NCBI GenBank assembly: GCA_963700305.1
Contig: CAVOXB010000026.1
Coordinates: 341,076 to 405,075, forward strand
Origin: Desulfomonile sp963700305
GTDB lineage: Bacteria > Desulfobacterota > Desulfomonilia > Desulfomonilales > Desulfomonilaceae
Reading direction: 5' to 3'
DNA length: 64,000 bases
Shown here: positions 17,917 through 26,633 of the stretch, one piece after another
Position numbering within the stretch: the stretch's first letter is position 1
Layout: each line of letters begins with the position of its first letter
Translations under genes and position numbers: made by a program
Notes under the pieces: generated by a model
Database searches by the model: none
The model's input: the letters and a program-made list of their open reading frames with translations, nothing else
What the model was told of the DNA's origin: nothing

Positions 17917-19042
17917 ATGGATGGCAAAGTCCTCATGCGCGGGACCCACGTGCTGGGTGAGGCCGCAATCCGTGCGGGTTGCCGCGCTTATTTCGGTTAT
18001 CCCATCACGCCTCAAAACGAATTACCCGAGTATATGGCAGCAGCCTTCGCAAAAATGGAGGGCGCCGTATTCCTTCAGGCTGAAAGCGAGCTAGCCGCTA
18101 TCAACATGGTCATGGGAGCCAGCATCGCGGGAGCGAGAGTCATGACCTCGTCCTCCAGCCCCGGTATCAGCCTTAAACAGGAAGGCATCTCCTATCTGGC
18201 GGCTATGGAATTGCCGGCAGTGATCGTGAACATGATGAGAGGCGGGCCGGGCCTAGGTAATATTGCGCCTGCTCAGGGCGATTACTTCCAGGCCACCAAA
18301 GGAGGAGGGCACGGCGACTACAGGGTAATCGTCCTGGCTCCCGCGTACGGCCAGGAAATTGCCGACATGACCAGGGCCGCGTTTGACATGGCGGACAAGT
18401 ACAGAACCCCGGTGATGATTCTTGGGGATGGCATGATGGGGCAGATGATGGAGCCCGTAGTGTTTCCTGAACCCCTGTCCCCTACATCTCTCCCAAAGAA
18501 GGACTACGTCCTGAATGGGTGCGAAGGCAGACCGAGCCGCATTGTTCGATCCCTCTGGCTGGACACCAGCCTGGAAGAGGAACTGAATTGGCGTCTTGTC
18601 CGCAAGTACGAAATCATATCCGAGGAACTGCCTGATCAAGAAATGTATCTTGTGGATGACGCCGAAGTGATAATGGTCGCGTACGGCACGGCAGCTAGAA
18701 TCGCAAAAGGAGGAGTCCACAGAGCGAGGGAAGCCGGTCAGAAGGTTGGGCTGTTCCGCCCCAAGACGCTATGGCCTTTCCCGTCCGAACCTTTGGCAAG
18801 GCTCAGCCGCAAAATTGACCACATAGTGGTGTTCGAGATGAGCACCGGTCAGATGGTAGAGGACGTGCGACTGGCAGTCGAAGGAAGGTGCGACGTATCG
18901 TTTTACGGCCGTCCCGGGTGGAGTTGTGGCCACTCCTGAAGAAATAGCCAGAGTCCTTTCAGGCACTTATCATAGACTGGACCACGGACGAGGAGCTGTC
19001 GCCGAATCGAGCCACAAGCTCAGGTCCGTTAGTTCCGCATAG
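17917..19042 (+). CDS. korA: 2-oxoglutarate:ferredoxin oxidoreductase alpha subunit (one frameshift)
   Basis: ATG at 17917 directly follows korD. The product shows the family features AGCRAYFGYPITPQNE, QAESELAAINMVMGAS, MTSSSSPGISLKQEGISYLA and a Rossmann-type C-domain (VGLFRPKTLWPFP). The frame ends early in RPGWSCGHS at 18939; removing one base near 18920 restores GGVVATPEEIARVLSGTYH and ends at TAG 19040-19042, giving about 375 residues, the normal length. With KorB it forms the thiamine diphosphate enzyme that reductively carboxylates succinyl-CoA or oxidises 2-oxoglutarate using ferredoxin. The break looks like a recent or technical indel. Confidence 0.87.
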
Positions 19043-19155
19043 GCAGACCGAGTCCAAAAACTCATCCGAGAATACTCAACGGAGCGCGGTCGGAAGTGCA
19101 TAATCCATTTTGCTGACGGCCGGCTTCGCACAGTTCCTAAAGAGGAGCGTCGAAA

Positions 19156-19893
19156 GTGAAGAAAGTATTTACCAGACCCAGGTCTCTCAAAGAGACCCCC
19201 TTTCACTATTGCCCCGGTTGCGGCCACAGCATTATTCACCGGCTCGTTGCAGAAGTGATAGATGAATTGGGAATCCGGGAGAACACAATCGGAGTGCCGC
19301 CCGCGGGATGCGCTGTCCTCGCCTACAACTACTTCGACGTCGATATGGCGGAAGCGCCCCACGGCCGAGCTGCTGCAGTTGCTACGGGGATTAAACGCGT
19401 GCTTCCCGACAAGCTGGTGTTTACTTATCAGGGAGACGGCGATATAGCGGCCATCGGGACTGCTGAGACAATTCACGCGGCAAACAGAGGCGAACGTATT
19501 ACCGCGATCTTTGTCAACAATGCGGTCTACGGCATGACAGGCGGTCAGATGGCGCCCACTACAATAGCCGGTCAAGTCACGACAACATCTCCCGGGGGGA
19601 GAGTCCCTTTGCGAGATGGTTATCCCCTGGATCTCAGTGAAATGCTGGGGATAGCGGCCGGCAGCGTGTACATCGAGCGTACATCAGTAACCACTCCCAA
19701 GGGGATCATGAGAACTCGCAAAGCACTGAAGAAGGCTTTCATGGTCCAGATGGAGGACAAGGGGTTTTCCCTGGTGGAGATATTGTCTCCTTGCCCGACC
19801 AACTGGAAAATGAGTCCTGTTCAAGCTATCCGCTGGGTTGACGAAGTGATGACCAAAACATTCCCGCTTAAGGTGATAAAGGATGTTGCTTAA
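19156..19893 (+). CDS. korB: 2-oxoglutarate:ferredoxin oxidoreductase beta subunit
   Basis: GTG start at 19156 after AGAGGAG. The 245-residue product has HYCPGCGHSIIHRL at the N-terminus, the thiamine diphosphate motif GDGDIAAIGTAETIHAANRG followed by FVNNAVYGMTGGQMAPTT, and LSPCPTNW near the end, all typical of KorB. It binds TPP and the CPGCG cysteine region contributes to the iron-sulfur cluster. The stop overlaps korC by 11 bases. Substrate preference for 2-oxoglutarate is inferred from the GQMAPTT region shared with Kor-type enzymes. Confidence 0.92.
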   Translation: MKKVFTRPRSLKETPFHYCPGCGHSIIHRLVAEVIDELGIRENTIGVPPAGCAVLAYNYFDVDMAEAPHGRAAAVATGIKRVLPDKLVFTYQGDGDIAAIGTAETIHAANRGERITAIFVNNAVYGMTGGQMAPTTIAGQVTTTSPGGRVPLRDGYPLDLSEMLGIAAGSVYIERTSVTTPKGIMRTRKALKKAFMVQMEDKGFSLVEILSPCPTNWKMSPVQAIRWVDEVMTKTFPLKVIKDVA

Positions 19894-20434
19894 GATCATA
19901 TTTTCCGGGTTCGGAGGACAAGGCGTCCTCATGATGGGTTATGTGCTGGCAGTTGCGGGAATGAACGAGGACAAACACGTCACGTTCTGGCCCGCGTACG
20001 GAGCCGAAGTGCGAGGCGGGACCGCAAATTGCACGGTCGTGGTTTCCGATAGCGAAATAGCGTCTCCCATTGCGTCGTCCCCCGAATATGTGGTGGCGAT
20101 GAATTACCCCTCCATGATGAAATACTTGAATATGGTCAAGTCAGGCGGGACCATGTTCCTCAATAGCGACCTCATCTCAGAGCAACCAGCGAGAGAAGAC
20201 CTGAAGACCGTGAGCGTGCCGGCGAATTCGCTGGCCCACGGCATGGGAAACGACCGGGTATTGAATATGGTCATGCTGGGAGCTGTGAATGCCATAGCAG
20301 GCATCGTCTCGGAGAAAGCCTTGGTAGAGGCTGTTGAGACCGTCCTGAAAGGCAAGAAAAGGCCTTTGATCGACGTCAATCAGCAGGCTCTGGGAAAGGG
20401 CTCGGAATATATGTGTTCCGCGTGTGGCTCGTAG
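19883..20434 (+). CDS. korC: 2-oxoglutarate:ferredoxin oxidoreductase gamma subunit
   Basis: The 183-residue product begins with IFSGFGGQGVLMMGYVLA and contains WPAYGAEVRGGTANCTVVVSD, the signatures of the gamma domain that contacts CoA in the 2-oxoacid oxidoreductase family. Its ATG lies inside the last codons of korB, so the subunits are translationally coupled. A short gap then leads to an ACT-domain gene that probably belongs to the same transcript. Confidence 0.93.
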   Translation: MLLKIIFSGFGGQGVLMMGYVLAVAGMNEDKHVTFWPAYGAEVRGGTANCTVVVSDSEIASPIASSPEYVVAMNYPSMMKYLNMVKSGGTMFLNSDLISEQPAREDLKTVSVPANSLAHGMGNDRVLNMVMLGAVNAIAGIVSEKALVEAVETVLKGKKRPLIDVNQQALGKGSEYMCSACGS

Positions 20435-20492
20435 ATATTCTTCGTCCCATGCAATGTAATGTCTTGCAGAAGTTGATTGTCTGGAGGTTTTG

Positions 20493-20931
20493 ATGAAGAC
20501 AGTGAAAGAGATCGCCGTGAAGCTTGAAAACAAGCCCGGCGTATTGTCTGAAATAAGCGAGCTTCTTGGAGCCAACGGAATAAATATTATTGCTCTCACC
20601 GTGCGAACCGATGGACCTATTGGAACACTGAGTTTCGTAGCCACGGACCCGACCAGGGTCCTGAATATACTCGAGAGCGCGGGCTATGCTCCCACGCTCC
20701 AGGAAATCATCGCTGCAGAAACGCCTCATCATCCTGGTGGACTGAACGCTCTCCTGAAACCCTTGAAACTCGCTGGGGTCAACGTGGAGTATCTGTATGC
20801 ATGCATCGGTCTTCATGGAGCTGGTGACAGGACAGTCCTTCTGTTGGGCGTGGATAACCTGCACGCGGCGTACCGATGCGCTTTCCAAGGAATGGATCAA
20901 ATTATACGGCGAAGAGCTTTACGATTTCTGA
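20493..20931 (+). CDS. Tandem ACT-domain protein (one frameshift)
   Basis: ATG at 20493 follows GGAGG with 5 nt spacing. Residues 4-65 form one ACT domain (IAVKLENKPGVLSEISELLG) and residues 70-130 a second. The unbroken frame ends in unrelated sequence, but removing one C near 20872 gives DALSKEWIKLYGEELYDF and a TGA at 20929-20931, about 145 residues, the usual size for these proteins. ACT pairs bind amino acids; genes of this type often follow indolepyruvate or 2-oxoacid oxidoreductase and phenylacetate-CoA ligase genes, so a link to kor is likely but its ligand is unknown. Confidence 0.8.
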
Positions 20932-20952
20932 TTTTGTCCTCATATAAGCTTT

Positions 20953-20974
20953 CCCGGAGCTTGCACGCTCCGGG
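20953..20974 (+). terminator. Hairpin after the kor operon
   Basis: CCCGGAGC, loop TTGCAC, GCTCCGGG, 22 bases after the ACT gene stop. There is no U tract after it, so it is a probable rather than certain terminator. Confidence 0.6.
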
Positions 20975-21075
20975 AACTCACTTTCCGTATACCAATAACA
21001 GACCCCCATGCTTTTATTCTCGATAGAATCATTGCTATGCACGCATTAACATGGTTCCTCTCAATTCCGCTGGAA

Positions 21076-21126
21076 ATAAGTAAGGTGTCCCCTGAATAAG
21101 GTGTCCCCTGAATAGGCCTGAATAGG
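21076..21126. repeat. GTGTCCCC repeat cluster, left copy
   Basis: TAAGTAAGGTGTCCCCTGAAT followed at once by a shorter second copy, AAGGTGTCCCCTGAAT, and a fragment. It is the reverse complement of the element at 22920-22944, so the pair brackets the beta-domain gene in inverted orientation. Confidence 0.75.
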
Positions 21127-21324
21127 AAGAATTTTGTTGACAGATCAATGGTTTTACAATTTAATAAGTCCATTCTCTGTGCCATTTTTGCGTTGTTTGT
21201 TTTTCAGAACCTATACCCCGGGAGCATTGTTTCGGGGGGGTGTTTCTGTCTTGTCGAGCGGCAAAGTCTGAGAGACTCGTCACTCGTGTCTCACGAGTAG
21301 CTGTGATTGGTTTGGGAGGTTCTC

Positions 21325-22879
21325 GTGTTGTTGTCCCGTCGCTGTCTACCTCTGTTCATTCTTGCTCTATCATTCTTGCTGATCACCTTACTCTTCACGT
21401 CATCAGGGGCTCAGGGCCTTCAGACATCCCCATACCGTGCGCCCGATGAAGTCAGGCGAGGACTTTCTCCGGGGCGGCCCGATCTGGCTCCCTCCAATCC
21501 TCTCGGGTTACCGGGCGGTTCTCTCTTAGGGCCGAGGGGATCTGATACGATTCCGATTTCCAGTGGACTGTTTCAGGGACTTCTCCCGAGAATTCCGAAC
21601 CTGGAACTGGGTTACGTCTACAGTTTTGGTCCAGACGTGCACGCCGGCCGCGCCACTTTTGATTACTTACTGCCCATTAGTCTTGGCAGTGACTCAACTA
21701 TCTTCGGGGAAGCGCACTCCGAATTCCAGAGTTTCTGGCAAGCCCGATCAGGGGGAACGGACAATCGTGTTGATCTTTCGTTCGGAGGCGGCTACCGAAC
21801 GATTCTCCGTGACACCACCCTTGTAGGTATGAATGGCTTTTACGACACCTCTCGGCTCTTCGGTTCCTGGCACTCCTCCGGCGGCCTTGGACTTGAGATG
21901 GCTGCGCTCACCTCATCTGATGGAGCCATTGATCTCAACGTCAACTGGTACGGGAATCTCTTCACTCGTGACGGGCTGATCAATGCTTTCCGGAACAAGG
22001 GTGGGAGTTACGACATTGAGGCAGGTTACTCTAATGCGCTGTTTAACCAAGCGCTCGACCTCCGGTTGAAACTCACGGGGTACCAGTTCGACATCGGCAA
22101 CAACGTGTACGGATGGCGGACAGGTGCGGATGTAACGACGCGGGATGGCGTGTTCACGATACGGTATGAGTACGGCCACGACAGGGTGAACGGGCCTTAC
22201 AATTCCATTGGCGGCTTCGTCAACGTGGGATTCCAACCGGAAAACATTTTGCAGGGCCAAAACCCATTCATAAGCCCCCAACCGGTGTTTCAAAGCCCTC
22301 GCAATTTGAGGCGCATGCTGACCCAAAAGGTGAAGAGGGATTGGCATCAGCCTGCATCGGTTGTCCTTGCCAAATCTGCTCCTGCCGGTAGTTCGAGCCG
22401 TCCGTGGTTTCGTTTTACGCTTTCAAATCCCTTGGGGGGCACTGTCATCAGAAGCCACTCGTGGACGGAGAATGAAACATACATATACGTAACACCGGGG
22501 GATCCGTGTCCAATCGTTTTTCGCACAGCCGCCTTCACAATAAAGATCGAGGGATATGAGTCCCATGGCCCAACAATTGTCAGGATGAGTATTACAAGCA
22601 ATAGCATTGCGCCGGGCGGCTGCAGGAATGTGATATTGTATACTACTGGCGGCAATATATGTTCAGACGGCGTTGGTTGTAACTAGTGGTCTGGGTCCGA
22701 TTACTCTCACCATACCGGCCGGGGGCTCCCTGACCGATGGACCCTTCGGCGGCCATTACGCAGTCCCCTGTGGCTGCGGCGCTACTATTACTCCCAATGC
22801 TGAGGCGGGCACCTTCCTGTTGGAAGATGTTGCAGGCATTGTCCCATCTCAGACGATACACATCATTACCGTGCCTTAA
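21325..22879 (+). CDS. Inverse-autotransporter-like beta-domain outer membrane protein (one frameshift)
   Basis: GTG at 21325 follows GGGAGG with 5 nt spacing and begins a signal peptide (basic start, LPLFILALSFLLITLLFTSS). A Pro/Gly-rich linker follows, then a segment of alternating aromatic strands (DYLLPISLGSDSTIFGEAHS, VDLSFGGGYRTIL, GMNGFYDTS, LDLRLKLTGYQFD) typical of the intimin/invasin inverse-autotransporter barrel. A stop occurs at 22684, but shifting one base near 22660 reads on through VVTSGLGPITLTIPAGGS to a stop at 22879, adding a cystine-containing C-terminal region. It would sit in the outer membrane. The passenger is short, with no Ig-like repeats, so function is open. It is flanked by inverted GGGGACACC repeats. 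Confidence 0.65.
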
Positions 22880-22919
22880 CAGCGACACTATTTATGTCCA
22901 TATTCGCCCCCCAATCACC

Positions 22920-22944
22920 ATTCCGGGGACACCATACTTAATTC
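22920..22944. repeat. GGGGACACCATACTTAATTC repeat, right copy
   Basis: ATTCCGGGGACACCATACTT plus AATTC. Same element, opposite orientation, as 21076-21126, and same as the copies at 61919 and 62047. Confidence 0.8.
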
Positions 22945-23052
22945 ATCGAGCCATTTTTGGACCTCTTCGGACCAGGTTTCCGGGGCCGCACGGATCTGCC
23001 CAGGGTAAGCTCAGAAGTCTCTGACCGCAAATATGCTTCCAGAGCTCCATTT

Positions 23053-23466
23053 TCAGGCGCACGCTTCCCGACCCCTGCTACGGCATGCCTTCCGTGCTGT
23101 CTTGGCGAGGGGGTAGGGCTGTACCAGAACCTCGGCGGGAAGACCAAGCTTCTCGCTCAATTTCTGAACCATCGGCAGCGTCAAGTGTCTTTTACGGTTG
23201 AGAACTTCTGAGATTCTTCCCTTTGATCCGATAACGGATTCGAGGTCTTTTCTGTCAAGCCCCAGGTCCGCCATTCGGATTTTGATTGCCTCTATCGGGT
23301 CCGGTGGTCCAATGGAGTAGTTCCTTCTTTCGTATGTCTCCACGAGAGAGGCGAGAATTTCCAGTTCATCACCTTCGGGGCTGTCCGGCTCCGCATCAAA
23401 AAGTTCTTCGATTCGGGCAAGGGCTGCTTCATACTCTTCGTCCGTGCGGATCGGTTTGATTTCCAT
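23053..23466 (-). CDS. higA: HigA-type antitoxin with HTH domain
   Basis: The 137-residue product has an acidic N-terminal part (EEYEAALARIEELFDAEPDS), typical of the chromosomal HigA branch, and a C-terminal helix-turn-helix (LGLDRKDLESVIGSKGRISE, then LNRKRHLTLPMVQKLSEKLG). It would neutralise the toxin from the upstream gene and repress the operon. It follows the toxin gene by 31 bases, the reversed toxin-first order characteristic of higBA. The last 15 residues are basic and Cys-containing. Assignment is firm at family level. Confidence 0.9.
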   Translation of the reverse strand: MEIKPIRTDEEYEAALARIEELFDAEPDSPEGDELEILASLVETYERRNYSIGPPDPIEAIKIRMADLGLDRKDLESVIGSKGRISEVLNRKRHLTLPMVQKLSEKLGLPAEVLVQPYPLAKTARKACRSRGREACA

Positions 23467-23497
23467 TCTGATTCTCCTTGCCTTTTCTCTACCTGAG

Positions 23498-23794
23498 TCA
23501 GACGGTGTTGGCGTCTATTCTGTCGTACCGCGAATGTGTCCCGACGAAACGGATAAACACCTTCTGAAGCTTGTCATTCACCTTTATGACTAACCGATAG
23601 TCAGTGCCTTCTAGCCTTTTGAATACTAACCTGTTGTCTCTGATCGGAACGACCCCAGGGTACAAAGCTCTGACATCTTCCTGATTTCGCCATCTTGCTT
23701 TTTCGACAACGCTTACCCAGGTTCTTAAGGGTTGCTCAACATCAGGATATTCTACCCAGAAATCTCGAAGCGTTTTCACCTTGATGACGTGCAT
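23498..23794 (-). CDS. higB: HigB-type mRNA interferase toxin
   Basis: The 98-residue product shows the HigB_toxin pattern: MHVIKVKTLRDFWVEYPD, a central W.NQEDVRALYPG stretch, VPIRDNRLVFKRLEGTDYRL and a C-terminal VFIRFVGTHSRYDRID. Members of this family cleave mRNA on the ribosome in the cytoplasm. The THSRYDRID ending, with a His and acidic residues, is the conserved tail. It is the first gene of a two-gene operon with higA. Confidence 0.92.
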   Translation of the reverse strand: MHVIKVKTLRDFWVEYPDVEQPLRTWVSVVEKARWRNQEDVRALYPGVVPIRDNRLVFKRLEGTDYRLVIKVNDKLQKVFIRFVGTHSRYDRIDANTV

Positions 23795-24025
23795 ATACCG
23801 TCGTTACTGCGTTCTCACTTTGGGAACAAGAGATTTTTCAAAAGTCAGAGGCATGGAGTACCAGAAGTCAGACGAGCGGCAACCATAATTTCTTGATATG
23901 ACTCGGTTCACCGTGATGGCTGCCTGGAATCCATTAGAAAACAAATGGGCAAGAGGGTAAACCGATTTTCATTGACATGAACGCTGAGATTGCGTAGGCT
24001 GTTACTTGATTAATTGGAGTAGGTA

Positions 24026-24139
24026 ATGAAACGCATCACCTTTGCAGTCAAGAAAGAAGCCGAGTCAGAAACCCAGTTTGGGCCTGTTTTCGGCTTTTTT
24101 GCATATTTCTGGTTTTTTAGTCTGGATCCACCTGGGTGA
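24026..24139 (+). CDS. Phe-rich leader peptide (37 residues)
   Basis: ATG at 24026 has GGAG 6 nt upstream. The peptide starts MKRITFAVKKEAESETQ and then has a 14-residue block FGPVFGFFAYFWFF with seven Phe, one Tyr and one Trp, ending SLDPPG and TGA. The codon cluster runs 24077-24118. Such a Phe block in a short leader, upstream of a gene for Phe synthesis and followed by a terminator, is the design of pheA leaders (E. coli PheL). Its translation would sense charged tRNA-Phe. No other function is proposed. Confidence 0.85.
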   Translation: MKRITFAVKKEAESETQFGPVFGFFAYFWFFSLDPPG

Positions 24140-24236
24140 TACGGTCATATGGTCGCATTGAAAACCCCGGGTGGATCCCAGATCCTCCCGGGGTTTGTAA
24201 TTTGGAACCCCGAGGATAGTCTCCTTGGGGTTTTTT
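24121..24236 (+). promoter_or_regulatory. Phenylalanine attenuator with alternative hairpins
   Basis: Five segments are visible. A (24121-24137) is nearly complementary to B (24164-24182). B (AAACCCCGGG, 24162-24171) pairs exactly with C (CCCGGGGTTT, 24187-24196). C (24184-24195) pairs with D (AACCCCGAGG, 24206-24215) with a 2-base bulge. D pairs with E (24222-24232) to make the terminator. Inferred working: a ribosome reaching the stop codon covers A, B pairs with C, D:E forms and transcription stops; stalling at Phe codons leaves A:B, then C:D blocks the terminator. The pairings are seen; the regulatory logic is inferred. Confidence 0.78.
24206..24236 (+). terminator. Attenuator terminator of the aromatic gene
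   Basis: AACCCCGAGGA and TCCTTGGGGTT form an 11-bp stem (one G-U pair) with loop TAGTC, followed by TTTT. It lies 43 bases before the ATG of the DAHP synthase/prephenate dehydratase gene, so it must be read through for expression. Confidence 0.88.
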
Positions 24237-24278
24237 AATGTTGCGGAGAAAAGCGTCTCAAAATACAAGGAGAATATT

Positions 24279-26204
24279 ATGATATTGGTCCTGCGCAAAG
24301 GAATTACGGAAAGGGAGATCGTGGAACTCAAGAAGGTCCTTCGCTCGGATGATTATCTCATCAAAGAAATCAAGGGAGTGGAAGAAACCGTCCTGGGTAT
24401 TGTGGGAACGGTAAGAGAGGATTTGCGACATTTTGAATTGTTCCCGGGCGTCGCCAAGGCCGTACCAATTTCTAAGCCGTACAAGCTTGTCAGCCGAGAA
24501 CTTCATCCGGAACCTTCGATAATCCAGGTGGGGCCTGTAGCCATCGGCGGAGACCGTTTGGCCGTTATTGCCGGCCCATGTGCAGTGGAAGAGCGCAAAC
24601 GAACCCTCGAGATCGCCAGATTGGTGCGTCAATGCGGAGCAGTATTGTTCCGCGGCGGCGCTTTCAAACCCAGAACGTCGCCTTATTCCTTCCAGGGGCT
24701 TGGGGAAGAGGGTCTTAAGATATTAGCAGAAGTCAGAGAGGAAACAGGATTGGGCATTGTCACGGAAATGACTTCTGCGGACCAGGCTGATCTGATGGCA
24801 AAATATGTGGACGTGGTCCAGATCGGCGCGCGCAACATGCAGAATTTTGAACTGCTGAAATCCGTCGGGCGCATGAGAAAACCGGTGCTTCTCAAGCGCG
24901 GATTGTCTGCCACCATTGAAGAGTGGCTCATGTCTGCGGAATACATCCTATCAGAAGGAAATGACCAGGTTATCTTGTGTGAGCGCGGAATTCGCACTTT
25001 TGAACGGTTCACTCGCAATACTCTGGATTTGACCGCAGTGCCGGTAATCAAGTCTTTGACTCACTTGCCCATCATCATAGATCCCAGCCACGCCACCGGG
25101 ATCAGGGAGAAGGTGAGTCCCATGGCCCGCGCATCCATTGCGGCCGGCGCTGACGGCCTGATAGTGGAAGTGCACTCCGAACCGGATAAGGCATTATCAG
25201 ACGGCCCTCAAAGCCTCTATCCCGAACAATTCAAGCAGCTCATGCGAGATCTTCACGTAATCGCCCCGGTCATAGGTAAGCAACTGGATTTCAGGTATCT
25301 GGAAAAGGCCAAGAAGACGGGAAACCGTTCGGATCCAGGAACCAAGCCTCAGAAAGTGGTCTATGCAGGAGTACCTGGGTCATTCAGCCATAAGGCCTGC
25401 AGGCAATTCTTCGGAACTGAAATCTCTCATCAGAACCTTCCTTTGTTCAGGGACGTATTCGAGGCTGTTCATAACGGAGATGCTACTTTAGGAATAGTGC
25501 CTGTAGAAAACTCTCTCACCGGAAGTATTCACGAAAATTACGATCTTCTTCTCGAATATGATCTCCGTGTTGTCGGGGAACTGACCTTGAGGATTGACCA
25601 TAATCTTGTCGGTCATCAGGGCACACGTCTCGACAAAATCAAACGTGTCTATTCGCATCCGCAGGTGTTCAGACAGTGCAAGGAGTTTCTGGCCGCTTAC
25701 CCTCAGTGGGATCTCGTGGCTTGCAAAGACACCGCGTCAGCGGTCCGGAGAGTCAAAGAGAGCAACAATCAAAAGGAAGCCGCCATCGCCGGCAAAGAGG
25801 CCGCGAAAATCTACGGCGTGAAAATACTGCGAGAAGGGCTTGAGAGTAGCCCTAGGAATTTCACCCGTTTCGTAGTTCTTTCAGCGGGCGAGTTCCTCGA
25901 TGGCACCAAAAACAAATCCTCGTTGATCTACTCTGTGAGCGATCAGCCCGGAAGTCTATACGAAACCTTGAAGCTCTTTGCCGAAAAACGGGTTAATCTG
26001 GTGAAGCTGGAATCACGACCGATCCATGGCAAACCTTGGGAGTACCTCTTCTACGCCGACATCGAGCTGGATATAAGCGATCCGCAGTACAGACCCTTGT
26101 TTGAGGAATTGCAAGACAAGACCGAATTTCTCAAGATTCTGGGAAGCTATGCCAAAGGGTTTGACGACGTGGACAAGACAGAGGCTGGCGAGACACCGGA
26201 TTAA
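24279..26204 (+). CDS. aroF-pheA: Fused DAHP synthase - prephenate dehydratase
   Basis: The 641-residue protein starts at ATG 24279 after AAGGAG. Residues 1-75 are a ferredoxin-like regulatory domain as in Thermotoga-type DAHP synthase. Residues 80-335 are class I-beta DAHP synthase (AGPCAVE at 99, KPRTSPYSFQGLG at 130, GARNMQNFELLK, IDPSHATG at 268), which joins PEP and erythrose 4-phosphate. Residues 358-535 are prephenate dehydratase (YAGVPGSFSHKA, VPVENSLTGSIHENYDLL, SSPRNFTRF with the catalytic Thr-Arg-Phe), and 547-620 an ACT domain with GSLYETL and ESRP, the Phe-binding motif. No chorismate mutase is present. Thus first and late Phe-pathway steps share one polypeptide, likely Phe-inhibited, behind a Phe attenuator. 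Confidence 0.95.
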   Translation: MILVLRKGITEREIVELKKVLRSDDYLIKEIKGVEETVLGIVGTVREDLRHFELFPGVAKAVPISKPYKLVSRELHPEPSIIQVGPVAIGGDRLAVIAGPCAVEERKRTLEIARLVRQCGAVLFRGGAFKPRTSPYSFQGLGEEGLKILAEVREETGLGIVTEMTSADQADLMAKYVDVVQIGARNMQNFELLKSVGRMRKPVLLKRGLSATIEEWLMSAEYILSEGNDQVILCERGIRTFERFTRNTLDLTAVPVIKSLTHLPIIIDPSHATGIREKVSPMARASIAAGADGLIVEVHSEPDKALSDGPQSLYPEQFKQLMRDLHVIAPVIGKQLDFRYLEKAKKTGNRSDPGTKPQKVVYAGVPGSFSHKACRQFFGTEISHQNLPLFRDVFEAVHNGDATLGIVPVENSLTGSIHENYDLLLEYDLRVVGELTLRIDHNLVGHQGTRLDKIKRVYSHPQVFRQCKEFLAAYPQWDLVACKDTASAVRRVKESNNQKEAAIAGKEAAKIYGVKILREGLESSPRNFTRFVVLSAGEFLDGTKNKSSLIYSVSDQPGSLYETLKLFAEKRVNLVKLESRPIHGKPWEYLFYADIELDISDPQYRPLFEELQDKTEFLKILGSYAKGFDDVDKTEAGETPD

Positions 26205-26633
26205 ACTCGGCGGACGTCTGTCTGCCTACGACTCGGGGTAGCATTCGCGTTTTGTATGGCTATTTGCAGATTTTTCAAAAAAGACAAGGCTTTGCAGGCA
26301 CACGACAGTTCTCATGGCATTTAGCCGGTACTAGCGGCTGCCAAAATGTTTATCCGATTCGCTGAATGGCACCGTCCAGTACCCGTCACCCCGACGAAAG
26401 TCGGGGCCCAGGAACTGTTTTCGCGGGATTGAAAAACCTGTATTCCGTCTTTCGACGGAATGACGGCAAGAGTTGCATAGAGTGGATTCACGGCTTAAAT
26501 CAACGGCATGGGACTTGATCCGGCCGCCAGACTAGCGGACAAGACGCCAGTCACAATAAGCCTTCCGCATTCTTCAGTTCGGATGCCTAAATGGACATTA
26601 TTTTTAGCAACTGATCCAGATGTTCGGTCAGCC
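26205..26633. other. Intergenic stretch with repeat, 429 bases
   Basis: Downstream of the aromatic fusion gene. It contains the double-hairpin repeat at 26383-26466 and otherwise nothing recognised. Confidence 0.4.
26383..26466. repeat. Double-hairpin dispersed repeat
   Basis: Outer arms CCGTCA and TGACGG enclose two perfect hairpins, CCCCGAC-GAAA-GTCGGGG and TTCCGTC-TTTC-GACGGAA. This composition (CCCGACGAAAGTCGGG ... GGAATGACGG) is familiar from dispersed intergenic repeats in many bacteria. One copy is present here. Confidence 0.7.

Noticed and set aside
22957..23211. Plus-strand frame opposite higA
   Set aside because: It overlaps the antitoxin gene antisense and has no recognisable feature.
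24258..24632. Minus-strand frame over the start of the aromatic fusion gene
   Set aside because: It is opposite to a well-supported gene and its leader; no sign of a product.
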